Shown here: positions 13,309 to 26,790 of the stretch, one piece after another
Layout: each line of letters starts with the position of its first letter
Numbering within the stretch: the first letter of the stretch is position 1
From: Paragonimus westermani
Taxonomy: Eukaryota; Platyhelminthes; Trematoda; Plagiorchiida; Troglotrematidae
NCBI GenBank assembly: GCA_008508345.1
Contig: QNGE01003840.1
Coordinates: 1-64,000, forward strand
Direction of reading: 5' to 3'
Length of the DNA stretch: 64,000 bases
The notes under the pieces: model-generated
Database searches by the model: none
What the model was told of the DNA's origin: nothing
What the model saw: only the letters and a program-made list of their open reading frames with translations
Translations under genes and position numbers: made by a program

Positions 13309-16300
13309 TCGATTACTCCTGTCTTCGCCAACTAGCCTGTATGAAGTGTGCCGGTCTTGAGAGCAACATGACAGTCTGCTGGTGCATCCCGGCGAAATTT
13401 GCAAGCCCCAAACCGACAACTGTGGTAACAAAGATGCAGTCTACGCTAGCTGGGATACATGTGCCAGTAGAACTGCTGGATTACCACGCACTGTTCGGCT
13501 CAGTCGCTGATGGCTGAAGAAACCGCCGAGCGACTACGTGGTCACTGGCTAGGACTTATTTCATCTGCTCGCTGAGTTTGGTAGTTGCCGTCGGCCATTT
13601 TGAGAAGTGTACGGTCATCGGCATTGTTAGTTGGAAATGTTTTCGGTTTTGGCAGTGTATCACCATCAGCGAAAAACCTACATCCGTGACTGATGAACCT
13701 CCTTCATAAATTTCTGTCGTTTTATTTTATGTATTTATTTTTCAACCTGTCTCTGACGCTTTCTATTCCCTGACGCTCTCGCTTGAACTTTCCAGCGAGA
13801 CAAGACCGCGTTCATGAGAAGGTTTTCAACGCCGAATGGCTTCAGCAACATTAGTTTGAGGGATCCTTAGAATTTTTAATCAAAGAGATCTTCAGTGAAT
13901 CCACGGATAACGTTACAGTTCACCGAACGTGCTCGTTTGACTGTCGCTGGAAGTTACCGAAGTAGGTGAATTAAAAAGCAGTCGTTTAGAACAACACAAC
14001 TGCATTTCTTCCAGCATCTTTGTAAATGTGGTTTTTGCCTGGATTAAGATCAGCTGCTATGACCATTCCCCCTAGATAGTTCAGAAGCGTTGGGTAGCAT
14101 CAAAGAACTTACCAGAGTGTGATGTTTTGTTGAAAAATGTAAAAAAGAGTGCGTGAAAAGATATTTCCCACGTGTAATTTAGTTCGTACCTGATCGAAAC
14201 AATGTCACCAGTCTGGAAACCTAGAGACAGACAGGCAAGCAGGTTGCAAATGAAAAACCGCGCTTTCAGAAATCGTTACAGACTATTGTCTGCACTCGAC
14301 TAATGTTTTTATTCACTGTAGTCATTTTAAAGCCACCTTTCGGTAGATATTGCACTCGCAGATGCTGCATTGTTTTTGGGCGATCCGGTGTGATTGTTCC
14401 TCATGCACTCACTGAATTTTCCGAATAACATTTCTAGCAAAATGTGGTTCCGTGAGGATATCAGTAGCTATGCATTTGCAAACTCGTTGACTCTCCTTTT
14501 TCTCGAAAATTCATCGTTTTCTTTCCCCTCTTTCTATATTCGTTATACATTTGTGCTGATTCACTACTCTGCCACTTTGTGGACAATTAACAAGACCAAC
14601 GACAACTCCAACTATAATACTCACGGTACGGCTCAAAATGATGATCGTGATATTGTTTAACCAGGTGTATTTGTACAATCTACCAAATTTGCCTATGTAC
14701 TTCAAGGTTGCTTTCTGTGCGGACTAGTTTGTTGCAGGTAAGTTGTAGGGCATTTGGTTGGTACAAGTTGAATATCATCCATAATTTATCACAACTATCC
14801 CTTTGCCATTGACTTTCTAATAGGCACTTTTCGAAAAATAGTACTATATACGAATTTCTCCTCGAACTCCCTTAGTAGCGCACATGCTTGTCGCGGTTGG
14901 GATTAGAACTTAGATCACGCTTTTATGAGACAACCGAGGCGGCCACTACGCCAGTTGTTCCACACTAAACACTACTGAATTAGTGTGCACAAACACTCAG
15001 CTGGTTACAGTTAGCATATACGGAGTTTATTTGAAAGGCTATTTGGATGATTAGACTTTGAGTGCTGTTCTGTTCAACCTCAGATCATATTTGCATATCG
15101 ACTGAGCACGACGGGGTCAATCAGTTTCATTACATACAGACAAGGTTCATTTGTTTATTTCTGTTGTCTTCTTTGTTTCGAGTTCGCCCCGTTTTTTTCT
15201 TTCTAGCCCATGCAGTTGTTCTCCCTGTCTCATTTTTAGTCTGCCACCGTCGATTACAGCAAAGTGGTTGATTCTTATGTCTAAACACCATACTACCGTA
15301 ACGAGAAAAGCGCAAGCCTAATTTTGGAAACGAAAGGGGGGGGTAAAGATGGAATTTAATCACGTTGCCTTTATGTCCAAACTCAAACGTACAGTATTAA
15401 GATGCAAAGCTTCCAGTCAAGTTGAAGACGAGTGTAAGATGAGGTTTGCATTGTTGTGACTTTCACCGTCTCGCTTTCTTAATTGCGCTTAATTAGATAA
15501 ATCAGTCCAATAACAGCAACATTAACTACACTCTTCTAATCACGGACTGTGTGGTTTACGATGGCTGCAACCTAGGAAACGAATTCAGTCTACAGTGACA
15601 TCTTCTGGTGGCCACCTTTGTTTCCGTATGCCGCTTCATCATCGGTCCCTCTTGCACGTTACGCCAGTCGATTGAGACATCGGCAAGCAGTGTTTGGCTT
15701 TGCTGACGATTAGTTGACATCGTTAATGTATAACTCACCTACTAAACCTATGTGTCCTCAAAGACCAAATTTAGCAAACTGGTTTTCTTAATTCCTCGTT
15801 GTCTATCCACTGATGCCACTCAATGCGTGATATTTAACAGTCATTAACGGTCTAGTGTTTGGAGGCGATTTACGTCTCCTTATTTTTGACGCTGTGATTC
15901 ACACTCTTCCGCATCACTTTTGTGTTTTTTCTCTCATATCCAACACGTTATCCGTAAACCTTAGTGAGACATCTCTATGTTATCAGAGCATCCTTGTGGA
16001 CTGTTTTTGTTCGTTTATAACCTTTATTCAATCTTATTTGACCTTACCAGATTACAAAATAAATAACTGATGTGTTAGATTGTTAATCAAAATCTCGTTG
16101 GGCTGCTACTTGATACGCTACCTATTGCTTTTCGTACGTGTATCCACATCATCTGTTCTCTGTTTCATAATTCACAATGCCCTATAATAACTCACTGCAT
16201 GTCATAATCTAATTGATGCTACTGGTTAACCTTACAGATAGCGCAATTTTTATTAACTAAACGATTTTACCTGATTGACCGAATATAACGAGTGGTTAGT

Positions 16301-19300
16301 ACAGCATATACATTGAGCCAACACAACTGTTGAGAAAGCTGACTTGCCACAGCCAACTGGGTTTGCATAAACGTCTGTCCAAGCTACAGGTTGATTAGTC
16401 AGTCATCCAAACACTGATGTCCTCCTCCTCGGATATATGCAGTAGTCACTGGTCACTATTAGAGCTCTCGATCTCTATGCACACCACGTGTCCTTGCCCT
16501 GTAAGATTACGCACCTGGAACTCAATCAGGAGTCCCGATCTCAGTTCACTTCACTTGAGTCGCCGTCCTCGTTTTTGTGGGCTTTTCATAATGACTGGAC
16601 CCTTTTTCCCCCAACTGGTCATCACGTTAATCGCAACGCGATTTACGAAGTTGGTTAGTTATATTTCCAACTTAGTGCCAGATGTGTTGACAGACTGTAT
16701 AGCCAAAGAGCGAGAATGTAAGTTGGACATGTTTGCAGTTTTTGCAAGCGACAAACTGCCGCCATGCTTTTCAGGTAGACCGTCATCCAAAACCACATTG
16801 CCTTTTGATCGCATTCTGGTTCGTAGCTCTCGGTTGACGAACCGTTGATTGGCTCAGTCCTCAGAGCATGTTTCCATCTGATCACACGAACTCACAACGA
16901 GTTATGTTTATCTATGTTAGGTTTCTCTCTTTGTTGTTCCAGCTGGTCACTCGAATTGTTCGAATTCTGACACGTTTGACCTCACAGCTTTCTTGGATTA
17001 CACGTACGTGGGTTGCTGACTAATCTTTAGCTAATCGGCTTAGCATGCATGCGTATCAAATTGCATGCATTCAATCTATCGGTGTGCAATCGGCTAACAC
17101 GCATATGAGCTCTAATCTGTTCCCAACCTTTCATTTTAGAACTACACCAATATGTCTTGTATTCTCTGTTTTATCTTTGGATTTTGAGGTCTTACACTGA
17201 GAAATTCCATAGGTGTTAACGTCAATCATGTAACGGTGCACCCTGCCTGTAGGAGACTGTCGGAATTTAGGTAACGTCACAAATATTCCCTACTTCTTAC
17301 GTACCTCAGCTGTTCACTTCTTTACAATGTTCTTTATCAATATCGCAAAAACGGCAGTTTCGGCCATCGTACCGTTGAAATGTTTATACGTTTTGATCTA
17401 ATGCAGTCAGAAAAATTACGGAACTATACTGGTTATTTCTGAGGAGATCCAGTTGTGTAAAATCAAGGTTTCGGCTGGGCTGGCAAGATTTTTCAAGCAG
17501 CTCACGTTGGAATCCACCAACGCCATTGTTAAGCAATACAGTTGTATTAGTTATGGGTAGTTCGGGAGATTTGCTAATTCCTCCCAGAGAAGTTGTTTCC
17601 CTTGATCATTTGGTCATGCCGGTTGGACCACATCATTGTTCCATTGAAAATCAGATAATATGCCATGGTAGTATCGAATAGTATCTTGGGATTCATTGAG
17701 TTATCCCTCATAAAAGCGTCTGAATAACCACCTAAATTCCCGAGTAGCCTTCAAGACTAGTACTCATCATAAAACAACTAAAACATTTTTGCCGTTCAGA
17801 TTCATCTGGCACACACAAGCATTTCGAGCAACTATTTGTTTCACTAGGACGGACCATTCACCACGCCCTGCCGCCCATCTTCATTTCAGACTCTGTCCAA
17901 TCATCCGCCTTGCAGCCATTGTCAAAGACGCATAAACCGGCAGTCGCCCCTCGCCCATCTGCAGAATTGCTTGCTAAACATGTGGCGCACCGACACACGC
18001 TGAACTTGTGGGTCCCGAATACCGTCAGCCCGATAGACATGCACCATTCTGCCGAATTCACCGATGAGTTGAAGCGAGTGACGTCACGGTTCTTGTAGCT
18101 CCGTTGATCGCAGCTGGATTGTCACCTCTCTGCGTATGGATCCGTTCATTTGTGTTGACCCCCATCCTGTTTTATTCACTTCTACGGGGCTTGCACGAAC
18201 GCTATCGGGGCAGTCAGGCATTTTTTGCCGCTCAGACACTGCTTACATGATTTTCGATTCTGTTTCCATGTTTTTCTTGGAGGAAAAGACTTCAGTTGTC
18301 CGACAATTATTGCTTGATTCCAATCTCCATCCTTTTTCAGGTGGCTGTGCATGTGCAAAATTTCAGTCCGTTTCACCGACGGATCATGTGAGCTAAATCT
18401 CTGAGTTTTCTTTATGAGATACAGGCCACCATACCCCATGTTTAAAAATTGTTTCGTTCTCACCTGTTATCATACCATCATCGATTTACAAAGTGTTCGA
18501 TACTACTCTAATGTTTTTAAGTAGAATGATCGCAGCGTGTCAATTCGTCCCGTTATTTTCGTCTTTCATTCAAACCATCAGTCAAATTCGATCCATTTAT
18601 AAATCTGAGAGTTAACTTTACTGTCCTATAGCTGCTAGTTTTCTCTGATTGCCGCCTATTTCATTTAGGAAGATGAAACGTACTAGATTTGCCTTTAGAT
18701 TTATTTAGTACACCTTTTGGCTGGTTTGCGCTGCTACCGATTTCAAGGGCCTGTCACTATGAATCTGCATCAACGTCGTTTGATGCTCTTGGTCCGGATC
18801 GACAAGCACATCTAGGTTCATTGTGAGAAACATGTCGGTTCGAATCACTGCCTTGCTGTTTTTTTTGCATGATGATCCCAAACAAGAACGTATCCGGTCT
18901 TGAGGCATTGGTTTGAATGTAGATATCGAGAAACCTTAGCGTCGTGAATTAATTTTACGTGTGATGTGTTAGGTTGCTTCCTAGTAATCTGAATCACGCT
19001 CTAAATATAATTAAGGAAACTTCAGTTAGACAGAGTTTGATTATGTGCCACCGTATCGCGCACCTCAGTTCCATGATACAGGGAAGGTCGATCAGAATGG
19101 ATTGTGATGGTTTAGCAGTGACTATTGTCGAGCTCATCAGCTTGTTATCGTTAGTATGATTGTCGTTGAGTACTAGCTTGAAGTAAATTCTTTGTTCGGC
19201 ATAACGTAAGAGAATTCAGTGACGTTTAGTCATTTCACACACAATAGCTCAACACTACCCTTCTTGAAAGATACGGATATGCTACCAATTTCCGAGCGTC

Positions 19301-21502
19301 AGTGCCCACAAGTTAGTTCATACCAAGCGGACTAACTGTGTCAATATCACGACAATCCGTCGGCGCGTATCTGTGGAACCTTCGGCTTCATAACCGATAC
19401 TTGAGTAGCAGGCCGTTTACCCCTCCTGTCCGTTGCATCGCACACTGTTCAATTCTTCCGTTAACGGTCGAAATAAATCATAGTATGGTTAAGAGATGGA
19501 GTGTTTACCGGCTATGTAAGTCCCAGCATTACACTGGAGAACATTGAAAGTATTATGTGACGGGCTGGAGAGTGACCCCTCATCTATGTTGTTGTTGTAT
19601 GCAGATATTTTCGGATATACCGCTTTGTCACAGCTGTTGACGAACTTGTGTCCACAGGATTACTTGCTCATATTTGTGAATTTGTACTTTTGAATACTTC
19701 ACTTAGTGGGTTGAGGTGAATGGCAGCCCAGCTATTGTGCCCATGGGCTTAAGACTGAAGATGTACGTGTTGGTTGATTACGAAAATTAGGCTTGTTGAT
19801 AATCAATTTACACACTTTCCCATCACGTTTGCCAGCTTGAATTAGCGCCAGCAGACGAAGTGATATGTTGGCCTCGTCGTCTCATGAGTGGTGAAGCTGT
19901 GACAAGAGCCATTCGTTTGCTAACTGGCTTTCCATTTTTGTTCAACATAGTTCTTCATACATAGTGGTTTAACTTGCAGAATATTGTCTATCTGCAGGTG
20001 TTTCCCTTCATTCGATTATCGCTTACAGTGGTTGCCGATATTTACACCCTCCTGGCAAACAGACATTTTTGTCACGGTTGGTTCGTTGTCACATTTAATT
20101 TCGAATATTCAGCATTTAACATTTGGCTGCACTCCTCCACATCTTGGTGCGACAGTTTGGCGTGCATTTGTACAAGAGACATATGGGGATGCTCTCTGTG
20201 TCTTCAGATCACTCATGCGAATCTTTAGATGCGGTTCATCATTTTTCATTGACCGAACTTAGATTAGTATCTCGTCACATGGAAGACTGATTTAGCGATC
20301 TCTCGATGCTTCCGTACTGATCAGATTCAAGATAAACTTTCGCATTCGATAGATGAACGTACTGCCTAACAAATCTGGATTACTGAGGCTTTAAACCTCT
20401 TATGAACCATATTAATTTAGTTGGCAGAAATGAAGATTCGACATTCGGAATGAGGAACGAAAGAAAAACGTCACTACTACAAGAAGTGACAGACGCTGAA
20501 AGCGATTTGTCAAATGTATGTAAATATCAGACAAAGTGTGTCGCAGACACATTTTAAGTGAAGTGGTAGGTAAAGTGGTTTGAAAAGGCTAGTTCTATTG
20601 AGTTACTGTGAAACCTTGCTGAACAGTGCAGTTTGTGCATACTCCGCTATTTGTTATGGAATGTCCAACAGTACCTCCGTTCACCCCAAGTGCGCGCCGT
20701 GTGTATCATTTGTATTAATTCTGGGTTTAGTGGAGGCGCACAGCTACCAATCGTCTTAGCCCACTGAGCTCTCACAGGTTCCGTTAAGCCATGAATCTGA
20801 ATAAAGTGTACATATGGATGTGCATTCTTTCACATACTGCATTTTTATCTTCATAGTTGCTTACGATATCGCTAAGCTTGCAGGCAACTTTGTGATCAGT
20901 ATTCATCCCTTTGACACAATCCACTTCATACACTTAGTTCCTTTTTGTCACAATACCTTATTAGAAAGGGCTTCAGGAAGATGTTATGGACGTTGTGGTA
21001 TATTGACATTTGCTTCCACAAGTTGGAAATGTATAACTGGTAGATTGTATAGGCAGAGACAAACAGCGAGTGGTATTGTATACAATTTCGCCAATTATTA
21101 GGCAATACAATCGCTGCAGCTTAGTCAGTTGCTTCTCACACTTCTGAACACAATGTCGACTGGCCGATTAAGAGAGACCGAACTTTCCCAAATACCAGCG
21201 AATTCATTAAGTGGACCAAACTTTCAAATTGTTGTCATGAGTTGTTAACAGTCGACAACGTCACACTTCCAGCAGCAGCAGCGTCACTGGCCTACGGTTG
21301 TCGCGCAATCACCTGTTTCACTTGGTCGATTCGATGCACCAAGGTTCAGTATGTTTCAGGCCAATCATGTGGTTGACGTGTAACAGTCATTCTAACGTGA
21401 TATCACAAGCGAGACGGTAAAATATACTCACTCCGATGGCGTTTGTCGCATTCTCTCTTAAAAGCTCGTGTTTGCTGACAGGTGACAGGAGGATTGCCGG
21501 CC
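13309..21502 (-). repeat. Right arm of 8.2-kb inverted repeat
   Basis: This is the reverse complement of 1-8,194. The inner end starts at tcgattactcct. The outer end, ggattgccggcc, pairs with the first bases of the window. Outside it the sequence continues as single-copy DNA (agactgtgcg onward). I recognise no gene here; the open frames are mirror images of those in the left arm. Apparent identity without indels means a very recent duplication, active gene conversion, or an assembly artefact. Confidence 0.95.
14808..14962 (-). repeat. tRNA-derived SINE, right-arm copy
   Basis: This is the mirror-image copy of the SINE at 6,541-6,695, carried by the inverted arm. It is not an independent insertion. 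Confidence 0.65.
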
Positions 21503-22584
21503 AGACTGTGCGATGCAGTCTGCCCTAGTCCAATATGCTATTCTTTATTCTGAGACATCTTGTACAGAATTCGGTGTGGCGTTGACCTGAAATAGAATGT
21601 CTGCCGGAATCGAATGTATGTAAACTAGATTTGAGAACCACAGTGGACTGATCTGGAGTCCGCTAGATTTTCATTTCTTTGAATTGTAGAGTCTGTTACC
21701 ATTTCGATCTTTTGTTACGTACCATTCTTCATACCGGTTATGTTCATTGTACACATTAACTACTTGTCTATTGTTTGAATCAATACACACAACTTCGTCC
21801 TCGCGCGTTTCGCCTTCTGCTCGCACGCGGTCCTGGTTATCGTGGGCTAACTGTGGCAACGTTCATTTAGCTCGCTGGAGGAACCAAATCCGTTATTACT
21901 GAAGGGGAGAATCTTCTTGCAATACGCAGCAGACTTAGTGTAGTGGAATTAGTTGCGGACACCTACTGTGAGTTCTTGTATTTGCCTTGAGGTACTGTTC
22001 CCCCAACTCTGCTCCACTACAGAATGTAGGTTTAATCAACATGGTGTGGGAAGTTTGATCACTTGTCTGTCCCACAGTCATCTCACGTTGGCTAAGGTTG
22101 GTCGTCCACGGTTGTGAGCAGCTATCACGACTCTGAAAGGGTTTTAAAAGAGTGCTTACAAATAACCTCAGTGATTACTAACAAATTGGTTGACAACCGT
22201 TTTAGCTGTGTTTAACCATGCTGGGGAATCGAATTCACTAATTATGCATATGGATTAAAATGGATCATGTCGACCGACGCTATACAAGTTGTGTTACCTA
22301 CTCACAATCGCACGAACATTGACGATGGTTAATTAACTGACTAATCGATTAATATGCAGCAGTCATGTGGGTCTCGTAGAGAGAATAATTGATACATGGC
22401 AAAATGACACTAAAGTACGTATCCTTCCATAGCTGATGGATCCACCTGGTCTGTTGCCGTATGCGTGCACCGGAGACGTAAAATCAAGCAGCTTGCTTTG
22501 TTACCCACACTGGTTTTGTAAGCAATCCTCTTAAGACGACAGACCAAGATGTTCGATTGACACTACGTCGTCAGCTTGTCAGGT
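21503..22584. other. Intergenic DNA, no gene seen
   Basis: This is single-copy sequence just outside the right palindrome arm. Only short open frames without recognisable domains occur, and I see no repeat that matches elsewhere in the window. Confidence 0.5.
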
Positions 22585-22987
22585 CCGTCGGATGGGCGAT
22601 GACCATATCCCGAATCAGGTGTTGTTCGGACAAATGAAATCAGGAAAGCGAAATCCCGGTGGTCAGAAGCGGTGATACCAGGATGTTGTGCAAATAAGTC
22701 TTTCGCGTTGTAACATTGATTTTAAATGTTGGGAAGATTTGGCATTGAACCGGACGTCCTGGAGGAAGACGGTTCGGGCGGGCGTCCGAAAGTTCAACGA
22801 GCAGTTATTGCGTGGCGACGAGCGGAATCGTGCGGTTCTCAAAAGTACCATCGGTGCCATAGGTCGCGGTGACGTGACCATATGGCGCTGTGATATGTAC
22901 GGCCTCGAATGCACTGGCCGTTTGGGGTTAGTAGGTCACCAACGTACTCACAGTACACTGTCGGCGAAGAGGCGACGAGTACGTTAG
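22585..22987 (+). pseudogene. LINE C-terminal fragment with zinc finger
   Basis: One frame reads HIPNQVLFGQMKSGKR, then a TGA at about 22,675, then CNIDFKCWEDLALNR and SWRKTVRAGVRKF, ending in a finger-like segment LGLVGHQRTH. This order (basic GKR segment, WE..A..R..WR motif, terminal C2H2 finger) is the extreme C terminus of the long ORF of many flatworm non-LTR retrotransposons. The in-frame stop, and a finger that reads C-D-M-Y where C-x-x-C is expected, show it is dead. Upstream RT domains are absent, so it is a 5'-truncated insertion. The ORF ends at the TAG at 22,985. Confidence 0.75.
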
Positions 22988-23346
22988 GCTCAGATAGGTC
23001 ATATCAGTATATCCATTATACTCCTGTTAATGATTGCATCGGCTAACCTCCTGGTCGTTTACAATTAATCCGCTTCTCTTTTCAGAAACCTGAGTGTCTG
23101 TGGTCTTCTATCCATTCTTTTCTTCGGCTTTGTTGGTGTATTGTATGATGAATGGTCTGCCTGGCTTTCCACAGTTCAATGAGAACCTTGCCTTTCATCT
23201 TTATCTTCTCTAGGATGCACTTACCTGCGCTCCTATACTGCAAAGCTTCTTGTATTACACTTCAAAAATCTTTCTTCTCAGTGTAGATCTCGTCATTGCA
23301 GCCTCTCTCTGTTTAGTTTCCGAGAGCCGAGAGTTTCCTTTCCTTA

Positions 23347-23561
23347 TTAGCCAATCAACTGGCTGAGCAGCATTGGCAGGCTGGACAGAAAGGTCCCACT
23401 GGCACACCTCCCGGTCTTATTCCTTCGGGTTTACACTGGATATGTGGTGTGTGGGTGGACCTGCAATTGGTTCAGCGCAAGCCAGTTGCCGTGATGGCTA
23501 AGCGCAGGCGTCCTTTGGCTTCGGTCACTGTGACAGGCTAATCCGAATCGGATGCCGTCAG
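23347..23561 (+). repeat. 215-bp dispersed repeat, copy 1
   Basis: It is the same orientation as 39,038-39,253, with roughly 25 substitutions by eye and no large indel. Shared blocks include ttagccaatcaactggct, cctcccggtcttattccttc, actggatatgtggtgtg and aatccgaatcggatgcc. Both copies stay open in one common frame, but most differences change the encoded residue, so coding function is doubtful. It lies between two LINE fragments. It may be a SINE or a piece of a larger transposon. Confidence 0.75.
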
Positions 23562-23653
23562 CTTGTGGTGGTACTAGGATGATACTGACCAGATTAGCAG
23601 AGGCGTGTGTTATCATTGCTAAACTGCGGCATCTATGAAAGGAAAAGTATGTA

Positions 23654-23929
23654 GTGCTTGGTTTGGGTGTTGTCTTGCTTTATGGTTTGGAAACGTGGCC
23701 TGTTCGCAACGAGCAGGTCATCCAACGTGCTATGTTTGACCATCGTTGTATCCATCCATTAGCTTATATCAGGTGGACTGATCACCTAAACAACACGGCC
23801 GTTCGCCGGCGCGTATTCCGAAACGTTCGGGATGCACGATCGATTAGCAAACTACTCACGTTGCACAGCTTGCGATGGTTGGGTCGCGTGCTCCGTATAC
23901 CATCTGATCGTCTATCAACAGTTGGGTGA
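23654..23929 (+). pseudogene. LINE post-RT region fragment
   Basis: The open frame reads LLYGLETWPVRNEQ, FDHRCIHPLA, RWTDHLNNTAVRRRVF and LHSLRWLGRVLRIPSDRL. This is the conserved segment after the reverse transcriptase palm in RTE-like and related LINE ORFs (family pattern LLYG.ETW, DHRCLR, W.D...N.EV, LRWLGHVLRMP). The frame ends at a stop at 23,927 and the expected downstream part does not follow. It covers exactly the part missing from the RT at 40.4 kb, so the two probably come from related elements. Confidence 0.8.
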
Positions 23930-24359
23930 AAGCGCGTGGTGGTCAAGCAACAGCGCGGTCACGAAATATGATAACCCTGAGTGTTCCAGTGAGCAAAGTG
24001 GGTAGGTGTCACCTGCTTGACTCTCGCCTTCATTTTCGCTCTGCTTGTATGTTTGCATATTGCCCACGCTTAATCTACGCATAATACGCCAGTTAATCTG
24101 CTGTCTTTTAGTTTTATACAATACAACAATTCACTGCTCATTTTTGTAAAAATGAAAAACGTTTTATGTAACTGTAATCCTTCTTTTCAAATACAGTTGA
24201 ACAATTTAATACAACAGTGCTTCCATAGAGGAAGGTTACTGCAGTCCCTGTGTACACATTTTAAAGGTAGTCCGTATTGGGTTGGTTACGACTCTTCTTA
24301 GGGAATTCCCACATTCCATTCAAGTGTGTGTACTTCTATGTGCTCCAACTGCAGAACGT

Positions 24360-25142
24360 TCAGACGAATTCTGTCTCCAGGGCCAGCTCAATTTGAGCGT
24401 AGGGAGTTACTAATTCCACTGACGTGTCTTGTGCCCGACGAAAATGTGTCAGTGCAATGAAGGGCTGCTCAGTCGCCTTTTGTTGACCACGTGAGTTGCG
24501 ATTAGATGAGCAAACTAACTTTCCTTGTACCCTATCGGATACATTTGTCGATCTATCGGTGCATCCCATCGCTTGCTCGTGGTTGCTTTGCTTGCTGTCT
24601 TCTCCCATACTGTTTGTAGTTCCAGTACCCCTTTGACGCGGTGACTCCATGGGTGTTACCAGGTTCGATTGATGCATCCCAACGTCAGGCGCTATTTCCC
24701 TACTGATAAGTGAGTTCTGCTTGGAGCCAGTTCCAGTAATGTATGTTCGTGGATGTGGGTCGAATCCCACAGTTCCATCAATATACATATTGGTGTGACC
24801 CAGCTCATCACTATAATTAGTAGACAGACTTGGTCGACTGAAACGCACTTGATCAGTTCCTAAATCTGATGCGGTCTGCCACATTAGGCTACCTACCGCT
24901 AGATCATTTGTTGTCTGTGTCGCTTCGTTCGACTGGTGTGGATGATGAATGGGCTCCTTGTGACAAAGCAACTGTTGCGTTTGAACCCATTTCGAAGTGT
25001 TTTGGTGTGCTGTTGACATGGGGTCTGAGGGTGTTCCCTTAAGAACTTGGATGGGATTGTGTGGCTTTGATGGCTGTCCGGTTAGATTGTTCATACTGTT
25101 TTCTTCTGCGCAATAATCGTAGAGATGGTTGGAAGTTCTGCG
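24360..25142 (-). CDS. Terminal exon, long low-complexity cytoplasmic tail
   Basis: This is the longest open frame in the window outside the N-run artefacts: about 260 codons to TGA at 24,360-24,362. A splice acceptor precedes it (acttgttccag at 25,143 gives phase 0; a second AG five bases on gives a start at 25,137). The product is rich in Ser, Thr, Gln and Asn, starts RRTSNHLYDYC and contains no kinase, SH or other domain I recognise. It ends LETEFV, which could serve as a weak class-III PDZ ligand. It lies downstream, on the same strand, of the transmembrane exon at 29 kb, and I read it as the cytoplasmic tail of that receptor. The link is inferred from strand, order and phase only. It could be the last exon of an unrelated gene. 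Confidence 0.5.
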   Translation of the reverse strand, partial: RRTSNHLYDYCAEENSMNNLTGQPSKPHNPIQVLKGTPSDPMSTAHQNTSKWVQTQQLLCHKEPIHHPHQSNEATQTTNDLAVGSLMWQTASDLGTDQVRFSRPSLSTNYSDELGHTNMYIDGTVGFDPHPRTYITGTGSKQNSLISREIAPDVGMHQSNLVTPMESPRQRGTGTTNSMGEDSKQSNHEQAMGCTDRSTNVSDRVQGKLVCSSNRNSRGQQKATEQPFIALTHFRRAQDTSVELVTPYAQIELALETEFV

Positions 25143-26790
25143 CTGGAACAAGTTGCAGCATGGACTATGATGGAAATAAAGATGAACATTAGTAACAGTT
25201 AATTGAAAAGGAAAGGCCATGTATTTTGCTCAGTAAGTCCTAATGTTTTCTCGGCAGCCTGTTAGTCAAGTGCTGGTCGCCATGTAAACGGTTTGTTACG
25301 TTAGAGATTGTTCAGTTAACACTTTGAACACTCAAAAGTATTCTTACGATTCCGGCACAATAGTTCTACCCAAATTTTACTGCTGTCTTGTTTCGTACCA
25401 TTCTTTCCCATTACTCAATTTGTCATGCACACTCTAACGCTTGTCTAATCTGAACGCTCAGACTATGGAATGTATTGTTCGATTGTTATATAACTTTACA
25501 GCAGTTCGCATGGACTGACACTACGTCAGTGTCCCCTATTCCCTAATTTGTACACGGTGAAGTGGAAAGACTGGAAGACGTTAGTTGAGCTATTTTTCCC
25601 ACATTCTCATCAGACACATCGCATTCACATTAAATAAGATTTTCTATAGATTTAATAAATACATATGCATTGTCAATCAGATAGGTACGTGATCGATACT
25701 AAGGTGACTTCAGCGCCACAGTTTGCTCCTCGTCTACTTGACCAACAATGGGATGAACATACAAACAAATAACTTTCTCCATCTTGTAATAACCTCAGTC
25801 CTATGAACAGGCTGGTGGGTGGTCACGATTAATAAACATTAACTGTGAATTTAGTAGATGAATTTTTCGTGAACTTGGCGGATCAACGCGATGACCACTC
25901 GTTGGCAAGTGTGCGGCGCCTAGGAATTTCAGTTCACACACGCTTTCTTGCCATATCATTTGTGTTTTCAAACGTATGGGAACATGATCCTCAACGAAAG
26001 CAAGGACTTGCGCCGGTCGGTGGTACACCTGCGCTTACTCCTCTAAGTGAGGTTTTGCGTGTAGTGGGAAGGCATGGTTGAAACATTCGTGGGAAGTTGG
26101 ACATGAATGTCAGTTGATCAGATTAAATTGACTGGCTTTCTCAAGGGTCCGATATCCGTTCAGAAAGTGTGTCATCCTCGATGGCACATGATGGCCAGCT
26201 GCTTCTGATACAGACCATCTCTTTGATCACAGGTGACCAGAGCGTTAACCTTCTTGTGTGTACAAGAGTGTACTTCTCTACAGTAATAGTATAATGTGGC
26301 ATTACATGCATGTACGTCCCAGCACGACAGTGTTACATTGTGCTGAAAAACAATGTGCCATGTTAAGCACATACGGTGACCAACAGTTAACAGCAGGTAG
26401 TTAAGATTTTGTTGGGCTGAATGGATCGTCCTTTTGATGGTCACCCGTGAGATTATCTCATTTTCATTGGCTAGCATATGCATTTGGTTTAAGCTGATAG
26501 ATTAAAACATAGGATTACCGGATTCCTGAACTGTTCTTAACGTACGGTAATGTAGTAAAAATCGTTCTGTCATGATGATGAACGAGTAGGTTGCATAAGA
26601 GGATGTGTCTCCACTGAATGCAGCGACAAGCATTATAGAGCGTCTGTACAATAGTAAGCCTTGTTCAATAATATTTAGGCTTCTGGGACTAACGCAAAAA
26701 CTCCATGGGTAGTGTCGGTTTAAGCTCAACTGGGGCTTGAGAATTACGGAGTGACTGCTCTCATTTTGTAAGCAGTTGTCAGTAGTTTAC

